In this document: in pieces, positions 22,601 to 28,433 of the stretch
How positions within the stretch are numbered: position 1 is the first letter of the stretch
How the letters are laid out: each line of letters opens with the position of its first letter
Assembly (NCBI GenBank): GCA_036939755.1
Contig: JALLAZ010000056.1
Span: forward strand, 1 to 28,433
Source of the DNA: Stephanodiscus triporus
Taxonomy: Eukaryota > Bacillariophyta > Thalassiosirophyceae > Thalassiosirales > Thalassiosiraceae
Reading direction: 5' to 3'
Length of the DNA: 28,433 nt
Position numbers and translations under genes: made by a program
Notes under the pieces: generated by a model
Told to the model about the DNA's origin: nothing
Databases searched by the model: none
The model's input: the letters and a program-made list of their open reading frames with translations, nothing else

Positions 22601-23843
22601 TACAGAATTAGAATTCGGTCAATCTTGGAAGCACGTGAATGATTTTCTTACCCCTAGCCTCTTGAATGCTATCGGGCATCCATACGATAAGTGTAGAGAT
22701 CACATTGCGTCGTGTCTGTTCAGGATTTGCTACTGCCACAGAAAATGCATCAACACCTACAAAGCCTTGGGGAGTGGAAGTGAGGCAAAAAATAGTGAAG
22801 ATCCTGAAATCCAAATAATGAAGCAACTAACCAGCATCCGCGACTGTGACAAGTTTTCGTTCAAGGAAAAAATTAGGGCTTTGGGTACCGCGAGAAAGTT
22901 CGTCTCATGCTGTGTTCACTGGGGAGATGCTAAGCATCAGTATTCGGGTTTCATAATCCCGCTTCTACCTCTTGCGTTCGAATCGTTGCAGACTGTCGAA
23001 GGCAAAGTGACGCCCGAAGATCGTGTCATCGAAGCTGAATTAGTGAAGGGATACCGTTACGCCATAGCTGACATCAGTTCGTCGTGTGTTATCAAATATG
23101 GAGTCTCTCATGACATAACACGAGTCCTCAATATTTTGAAGGTGATGTCTTGTCATGATTTCTGGCAGATACGGCAGGCCAGTGCCCACTTCCTGCGAAA
23201 CTTTCAAGGTGCGCATAAATTCTTATTTACCGCAGATCAGGAAAAATTGTCTTTGTCGATTGCAGTATCTCTCCTGGCAGATGATCGGCGAGAGGTGTCC
23301 AGCGCAGCAACGTCAACCCTTACTGGTATTCTTGCCATGCTTCCGCAAGCTGCCTTGGAGGAGCTTGTCTCAAAATATATCTCAATCGCAAATAAGGTAC
23401 GTCGTAAGATCTTTTCTTGTAGTACAATCGCGTTCAATTATGATAACGAACAATGCCAATACCAAATTTGAACTTAGTCTCTGAAGAAGAAGACTGGCAA
23501 AAGTGCACCAGCGGCGGATATGTCACTCGAAGAAAACGAAATAAAAGCGGCCGCGGAGAAGGGACGTGCCACCAGGCAGCAAAAATCTGTCTTCGTGCTC
23601 TCAGCTGTTGTCATGGGTAGACCGTATGACACTCCTCCATACATCCCAGAAGCTCTAGCTGCCTTGTCGAAACACTCTTTCGAGAAGAAGGCGCCGTTGA
23701 GCGTACGCGAGGTTGTCAAAATGGTGTGCTCGGAGTTCAAGCGTACTCACACTGATAATTGGGAAGCACATAAGAAGCTGTTTACACAGGAGCAGCTCGA
23801 CGCACTGGATGATGTTGTGAGCACCCCTCATTATTATGCTTAG
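16664..23843 (+). CDS. PSME4: Proteasome activator PA200/Blm10 (one in-frame TAA)
   Basis: Four exons: 16664-16770, 16985-22215, 22294-23396 and 23478-23843. The introns are 214, 78 and 81 bp with GT-AG ends, and all phases fit. The first exon is short and its ATG ATG start lies about 110 bp before the donor. The model is 2268 codons, in the Blm10 size range. HEAT-repeat helices run throughout. The FIKPYYNPSNTGSWTFPLGAFL segment near residue 535 matches the Blm10 middle-region signature. The last ~120 residues match the C-terminal DUF3437 domain (VVMGRPYDTPPYIPEAL ... FKRTHTDNWE) and end HYYA. In this family the C-terminal YYA docks into a proteasome alpha-ring pocket to open the gate. A TAA at 19338-19340 (codon 821) interrupts the long exon between two conserved parts, and no intron explains it. 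It may be a true nonsense mutation, readthrough, or a base error. Confidence 0.88.
16771..16984 (+). other. First intron of PSME4
   Basis: GTGAGATC donor and a T/C-rich CACTTTCAG acceptor. GG|C forms a glycine across the junction. This intron explains why the long exon has no ATG at its start. Confidence 0.75.
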
Positions 23844-23968
23844 TTTAAGTTGACGATTCCGATTAAGCATTGCAATCCGGCTCTTCTAAACAAGAATCTA
23901 ACCCTAGAGGAACACCCCTGCTGAGTAATCCATTCTTTGTCGAGTGGTACTATATTTTTATTCATGGT
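23844..23968. other. Convergent 3' region between PSME4 and the PPR-like gene
   Basis: Only 125 bp separate the two stop codons, so the 3' UTRs of the convergent genes probably overlap or share polyadenylation sequence. Nothing else is seen. Confidence 0.5.
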
Positions 23969-26228
23969 TCAGTAAGTACCATCCCATTCCACATGACGGC
24001 GCATCTTGTAATTCCTGTCCTGGCGCAGCTTTCTGCCCTTGTCTACTGCCACCTTCACCCCAAGGCCAAGTTCTTTTTGCATGAATGAATCAAAGAGCGG
24101 GCCGTTGCTTATGGGTGGCGCTGGTGGCGGCGCATCGCTCCCATCATCAACCTCGATGCCTATATCGTAGCCACCCAAGCTCATCATCGCCTTCACGACC
24201 TCTTCGTCCATGACCCCCTCCTCGACGCACCCCTTATGGTACAGAGCGAACGCCATGTTCCCTCGCGACAGACTGGGAGGGATGCAATTCCCGATCGTCC
24301 GTATCACGTACGCGTACGTCGCCGAATTCCTCCCTGAGACGACGTCGTTCGCACGTTTGCCCTTGACATTGCCGTCTAACAAACGCGCCTGTCTCCTCAA
24401 CGCCGAGCGAGAGGTGGCCATCTTCGTGGAGTTCCTCAGCGTGCGCAACGTGAGGGCGGAGCACTCGTACATTCGCGAGTACGTCGAGAGCGCCGCGTCG
24501 ATGGCGACATCGCGCAGGCGCTCCCGTTCCCTCCTCGCCACGTCCGCGGCGATGCCGACGGACTCCTTGGTGGAATTGCCGACGGACTCCTTGGTGGAAT
24601 TGCCGACGCTCCCCCCCAGGATCCTGGCGTTCTCCACCGCCTCGGCGTACGCAATCGGGTCGAAGTTGGCCGCGACACGCAGGACGGCATTGAACGTCAT
24701 GGGGGTGGGACACGTCCGGACGTCGAAATTTCCGTACGGAGATGCGTCCGCCCTCGTCGCGAGGGAACCCGCGCCGGTCCCGGCCCCGACGCCGATGCCC
24801 CTTCCGATGCCGCCCATGGGCGAGCCGAGTCCTCCCCCCGCGCCGCCGACGTCCCCCCCGTCCATCCAGTGACGGTGTAAAACCGCGTCCAGCATGGACT
24901 TGGCCAGTTCCGGCGGCGATCCAGAATCCTCGGGCATCAGATAGACCAGGTCGACGAGGGCGGCGTTCTTGCCGGCGAGATAATGCTCGTGACAGAGACA
25001 CGCCAGTGCGTCCAAGACCAAGTCGTGCATGTGGGTGGTAACGCCCGGATCGGCGCCGAATTGGTACTTTTCCGGGTCGCCCGTCGGGATCGTCGCGGCG
25101 TCCCCGTCCTCGTCCCCTCCCCCGTCGACGTCGGAAGGACGGCCCTTCGCCCCCAACCCCCCCGGTCCCGATGCAGTCGTATTCATTATCCCGACCTTGA
25201 CCATGTTCTTGTTCACCGATTCGGCCCACCTCTCGAACGACTCGTCGGCGTCTCGCTCGTCCGATTCTCTCCCCTCGTCGTCGCTGTCCGACGACGAATC
25301 GCTGTCGCTGCTGCTGCTGCCTCTGGCATCCCCCGCATCGTCCGAAGCCGCCGCCGCCGACGGATCCAGAACCTGACTCCGAACGCGCGTCCTCAGCTCG
25401 ACGTAGGTCTCGCCCTCCCTGGACATGCGCTCGAGGAGGTCCAGCATGGCGCGGAAGCACTCCTCCTTCCCCAACGGCGGTCCCCCCCCCCCCCCCCCCC
25501 CCCACCCCCCCCCCCCCCCCCCCCCCCCCCTCGCCCCCCCCCCCCCCCCCCCCCCCCCCCTCCTCCTCCTTTCCCCCCGTCCCCCTAACCTCGATCCCGT
25601 CGTCTTCCTCGCCCTCGTACGTCATGGTCCCGCGAGCGATGCACCTTGCGACGTACGACCCCCCCGACACGCCCGCGTTCAGACCCCTCATGACGTACTC
25701 CGCCCGCTGCACCGCGGCGTCGGAGGCGTAGTAGGCGTCGGCGATCTCCTCCTCGACGCTCCTGAGGATCCCGCCCGCGGCGGGCTTGCCGTAGGCGATG
25801 AGTGATCCGAGGGGCGCGTCGAAGATCGACTCCACCTCGCGTCGGAGGAGGGATGGAGGACAGACCGGCGGGGGAAGGGAGCGGGAGTGCCTGGTGGGGA
25901 GGAGGGGGCGGGAGGACGACGACGGGGTCCCGGACCCTACCCCGGCGGGGGGTGGAGGTCGACGTCGACGCGTGCCGACGACGTCGTCGTCTTCTTCGTC
26001 TTCGTCGGTGTCGTCTCCCGGATCCCGGGCCGCGGAGGATATGGACCTGGTGGCATCGTCCTCGCGTCGTCGCGTCGTCGTCGATCGCCACGACGACGAC
26101 GACGACGACGACGAGGAGCCGACGACGGACGGGCGGTAAAGCGCCCCCCCCTGGCGCGGACGGCCGCGACGCAGGAGCGACGATCCCGCCGCGGGCATGC
26201 GCCTCATGAGGATCGACGCTCGGGACAT
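23969..26228 (-). CDS. PPR-like organellar protein with poly-glycine tract (frame broken in the tract)
   Basis: The minus-strand ATG at 26228 starts an Arg/Ser-rich, acid-free presequence of about 35 residues, typical of mitochondrial import. Helical segments follow to about 25600 (VESIFDAPLGSLIAYGKP, AAVQRAEYVMRGLNAG). The frame then enters a giant G-run (25482-25560) and does not match the downstream frame, which is open from about 25485 to a TAA at 23969. Because coding character resumes directly on the other side, the run is probably misread in length or hypervariable. The downstream part has an acidic Ser/Asp block, then helix-turn-helix units (MTFNAVLRVAANFDPIAYAEA; TYAYVIRTIGNCIPPSLSRG ... 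MAFALYHKGCVEEGVMDEEVV) like those of PPR proteins, which bind organellar RNA. It carries a 24-bp tandem duplication in a linker. PPR membership is inferred, not certain. The gene is convergent with PSME4. Confidence 0.6.
24554..24601. repeat. 24-bp perfect tandem duplication
   Basis: The unit starting GCCGACGGACTCC occurs at 24554-24577 and again at 24578-24601 without change, followed by a partial third start (24602-24608). In the PPR-like protein it duplicates eight residues (GNSTKESV), keeping the frame. It is probably recent. Confidence 0.9.
25482..25560. repeat. Giant poly-C/poly-G tract inside a coding region
   Basis: Three C-runs (about 22, 26 and 27 bases on the plus strand) separated only by A at 25504 and TCG at 25531-25533. 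On the coding (minus) strand this is G-only DNA that can form G-quadruplexes and encodes poly-glycine in one frame. The flanking gene changes frame across it. The true length is uncertain because such runs are hard to sequence. Confidence 0.9.
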
Positions 26229-26472
26229 CGCTAAACGAGAGTTGATGATCCGATTTGTGGTGTGAGGATAAAAAAATCAAAGCAATCCCTGCCTACCTAT
26301 CTATGCTGAGACACAGCATATGCTTTTTTAGTAGAGTAGTTAGATATATAGAGTACCATAGTACGATAGGCATCGTCGTATCTACCATAGACCGGAGTTG
26401 AAGCACCAGCTAATGTTTTAGGATGCGACAGCTAAATCGTTCGGAATCTCTTGTTCCCCAAATCGTAAAAAG
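26229..26472. promoter_or_regulatory. Upstream region of the PPR-like gene and contig end
   Basis: The 5' flank of the minus-strand PPR-like gene; A/T-rich, with no coding signal. It ends at the single N. Confidence 0.4.
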
Positions 26473-26473
26473 N
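26473..26473. other. Single ambiguous base, probable contig joint
   Basis: The only N in the window. Sequence homologous to 5550 onward starts at 26474, exactly one base after it, while the left side (to 26472) is unrelated to that copy's continuation. This is what an assembly joint marked with one N would look like. Confidence 0.7.
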
Positions 26474-27880
26474 ATGTAATCCCAACATAATTTTCCTGTT
26501 TGCACAATTAGCCGCAGCCAATACTCTACGATAATGCTTCTGAATGATCGTCGCAGATTCATTTTCTACAGATAACACTCTTGCCTTCTCCTGCTCTTCC
26601 AGCTGTTCATTCCTTTTTTTTGCGAGCAGCTCCGCTTTTAGTTTGCCGACATAACAACGAAATATGCTTTGAATCAATATGGCCGACATATGTCGCACTT
26701 TTTCAACATAAATAGCATACAGCCGTTGTCTCTCCTTCAAAGCAGTCTTACAGCGAGCAGCACACTGTATTCGCACGGCCATACAGTGATCTCTGAGTTT
26801 GCGTCGACGTTCTGCTTCTTTGAAAGCAAACTTGGACCGCGCAATACGTTGCATTTCGACTGCGGCGGAGAATCTCGCAAAGGCAATAGCCGTCATCCGA
26901 ACATTGTCCAAACGAGTTCTCACTAGAAATCTACGCGCTAGCCGTTGCAAATGTGGGACAGCCAATTCAAATGTACTTTGGATCATTATTGCCAGTTCTG
27001 CCCTAGCTCTCGAAAGCTGAAGACTCAACTCAACTTTTCTCGTGGCGATCAAAGGGAGCAGTGTCCTTGCGTCTATACGCTGCCACACCTGGCTCACTAA
27101 ATCTATGTCCATCATCAACGACTCCTCCATGACACTGAGTTCAGGTAGGGACTTAGCTTTATCGGAAAAGAAGACGAGTGCGTCACGAGTTTCTCCTTTT
27201 TGTTCAACTAATACCCTGTTGAATTCAGCTAATTTCTCGGTTGCCTCACGTTCTGCGGTATCGCATCGTTCGAACTCATGATCTATTCCTTGGATGATGC
27301 GCACATATTCCTGCCGTTGCCTCCTCACCCCAGGGGTAATAAGTCGTAGATAGGAAAATTCTGGTCTGATATTTGGCTTCGGACTTTGACACTTCATACA
27401 GCTCTTGTTTTGGGGCCCATTGGGGTGAAGACATTCCACTTGATCACAACCAGAAGAGGTGGTCTTCGCATGACAGCGCCAACCGCCACATGAATAGCCT
27501 TGAGGCAGTGCAGTGATAACAATTACTTCGGTACCTTGTGTGACAGCATCAATGTAAGATGCATCATCTTCTCTTCGAGATGGGTGGAGGGATTCAAACC
27601 TACGACACAGAGTCTCTCTGGCTGCTGCCATTTCCAGGGTAGGTGGTAGGACAAGTATTTTGCTTCGCTGGACGAAGAATTTCAGCCTGCCTTTCGATTC
27701 CCCGCTCCTCATCCCCAGCATCGTTCTGCGCCGTGCATCACTCAAGATGGGATTTAGGATGGCCGTTTTCCGAGCGAGGATAGTTCTTCGTTGAACGACA
27801 GCATCCTTCGAGGACATCTCCTTCGTGTGACCCCGGTTTTCTTCGTCCGAATCTGAAGAAGATCCTATTGATTCCGGCAT
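26474..27880 (-). CDS. IQ-motif (calmodulin-binding) protein with Cys cluster, 3' end missing
   Basis: From the ATG at 27880 the minus-strand frame is open for 469 codons until the N at 26473; after the N it runs into unrelated sequence. The N-terminus is acidic and Ser-rich. Residues 131-164 hold six cysteines spaced C-x4-C-x8-C-x4-C-x10-C-x2-C, a possible zinc-binding knuckle. Residues 180-250 are charged helix. At least three IQ motifs (IQ-x3-R type) lie at about 371, 403 and 446, with weaker ones near 300 and 343. IQ motifs bind calmodulin or myosin-type light chains in cytoskeletal and ciliary proteins. No full family is recognised. The last residues before the N match the exon that ends at 5544, so the C-terminal half at 4002-5460 is the likely natural continuation. 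A start further upstream is not excluded. Confidence 0.75.
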
Positions 27881-28142
27881 TGTGTCTATGTCGAAGGCAT
27901 CAATTGGTTTTGACGATGGAGCCCAACTGTTCGGGGGAGGGAGTCACGGTTGGTTATTCTTTAGTTGAGAGGGGGAACCCAATTTCAGAGGGGGGGAAAC
28001 GCTGTTTTTGGATGAGAACGGTTGTTTTGCTTGTTCACGTCGGACTGTGCGGAGATTTTCGGGCTAGACAGATTTTTGAAAATTTAAATCCTTTCACATT
28101 CTGAACGCGACCACCACTTTCACAGAGTATCCAATCCAAAGG
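27881..28142. promoter_or_regulatory. Intergenic region upstream of the IQ-motif gene
   Basis: The 5' flank of the minus-strand IQ-motif gene and possibly of the plus-strand fragment at 28143. G-rich runs occur near 27935-27995. There is no clear regulatory site. Confidence 0.35.
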
Positions 28143-28423
28143 ATGGCCACTCTTGATGACGACGCCAAACCCTCCGCCAAGGAGCGACGTTTGACGATGC
28201 TTTCAAGACTTTGTTAAAAAAGCTGAAGTCAGAAGGCACGCTGAAAGAACGAGTGGTTCCAAATACAGACGAAGTAATCCCTAGACTACTCACGGATAAA
28301 AAAGTTTTCGACCTTCTTGCGCGCGCGTTTTTGCTGTTATTTACACTGGGGTTGAGGGAAATAGTGTGGGCGATATGGTACTCACTTGGGCGTAGATCTA
28401 CTGTGTGTGAGTTTTTGACGTGA
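28143..28423 (+). pseudogene. Short coding stretch with a one-base frame break, unknown
   Basis: ATG at 28143 opens MATLDDDAKPSAKERR, which stops at about 28215. The overlapping next frame continues smoothly (FDDAFKTLLKKLKSEG...) to a TGA at 28421-28423, with a Lys-rich helix followed by a hydrophobic stretch. A one-base change near 28190 would unite them. It is either a gene with a sequencing error or a remnant; it may continue past the window through splicing. No family is recognised. Confidence 0.4.
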
Positions 28424-28433
28424 ATGGATCTTT

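Noticed and set aside
24210..26139. Several long plus-strand open frames rich in Pro, Arg and Ser
   Set aside because: They are shadows of the GC-rich minus-strand PPR-like gene, with no domain or plausible start.
26572..27087. Intron in the IQ-motif gene explaining the shorter copy
   Set aside because: GT and TAG lie near the ends, but splicing there would not give the observed junction (one G plus CTGTAG remain) and the segment encodes good IQ motifs in frame.
1..28433. tRNA, rRNA or CRISPR arrays
   Set aside because: No cloverleaf with a convincing T-loop, no rRNA-like segment and no spaced direct repeats were seen by eye. A covariance-model scan would be decisive.

Overview
This window looks like nuclear DNA of a photosynthetic stramenopile, most likely a diatom. 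The evidence is short GT-AG introns (about 50 to 260 bp, mostly 70-90 bp), genes on both strands with no operon spacing, typical eukaryotic housekeeping proteins, and an exact ASAFAP signal-peptide cleavage motif, the diatom plastid-import signature, on the dioxygenase at the left end. The genus cannot be told from sequence alone. All exon models below were built by eye from reading frame and splice-site phase.

Layout. (1) 1-3480: a possible gene tail at the window edge, then a two-exon plastid-targeted TauD/TfdA-like Fe(II)/2-oxoglutarate dioxygenase (minus strand) and a very GC-rich divergent unit that stays open in several frames. (2) 4002-5735: the 3' exons of a coiled-coil/IQ-type gene on the minus strand, ending upstream in a fragment that repeats part of the gene at 26474-27880. 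(3) 5820-9526: a decayed accessory segment with a PA14-domain surface-protein pseudogene (plus strand), a fasciclin (FAS1) pseudogene (minus strand) and a 301-bp MITE with TA target duplication whose insertion point is where the FAS1 remnant stops. (4) 9803-16227, minus strand: a GT31 core-1-type beta-1,3-galactosyltransferase (3 exons) and the nucleolar rRNA-processing factor UTP4/cirhin (2 exons) with a roughly 480-residue Lys/Ser-rich N-terminal extension. (5) 16664-23843, plus strand: a 4-exon gene for the proteasome activator PA200/Blm10 (PSME4), intact to its C-terminal YYA except for one in-frame TAA. (6) 23969-26228, minus strand: a GC-rich gene for a PPR-like organellar protein broken by a giant poly-G/poly-glycine tract. 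(7) 26473: a single N, precisely where the second copy of the IQ-motif gene begins; this is most likely a contig joint. (8) 28143-28423: a small frame-disrupted coding stretch.

The housekeeping genes (UTP4, PSME4, GT31) share no pathway, although UTP4 and PSME4 are head to head over about 436 bp and probably share a promoter region. I do not see a novel multi-gene system. The best leads are the split/duplicated IQ-motif gene with its exactly in-frame 516-bp deletion, the TAA inside PSME4, the long UTP4 extension, and the MITE/pseudogene cluster.
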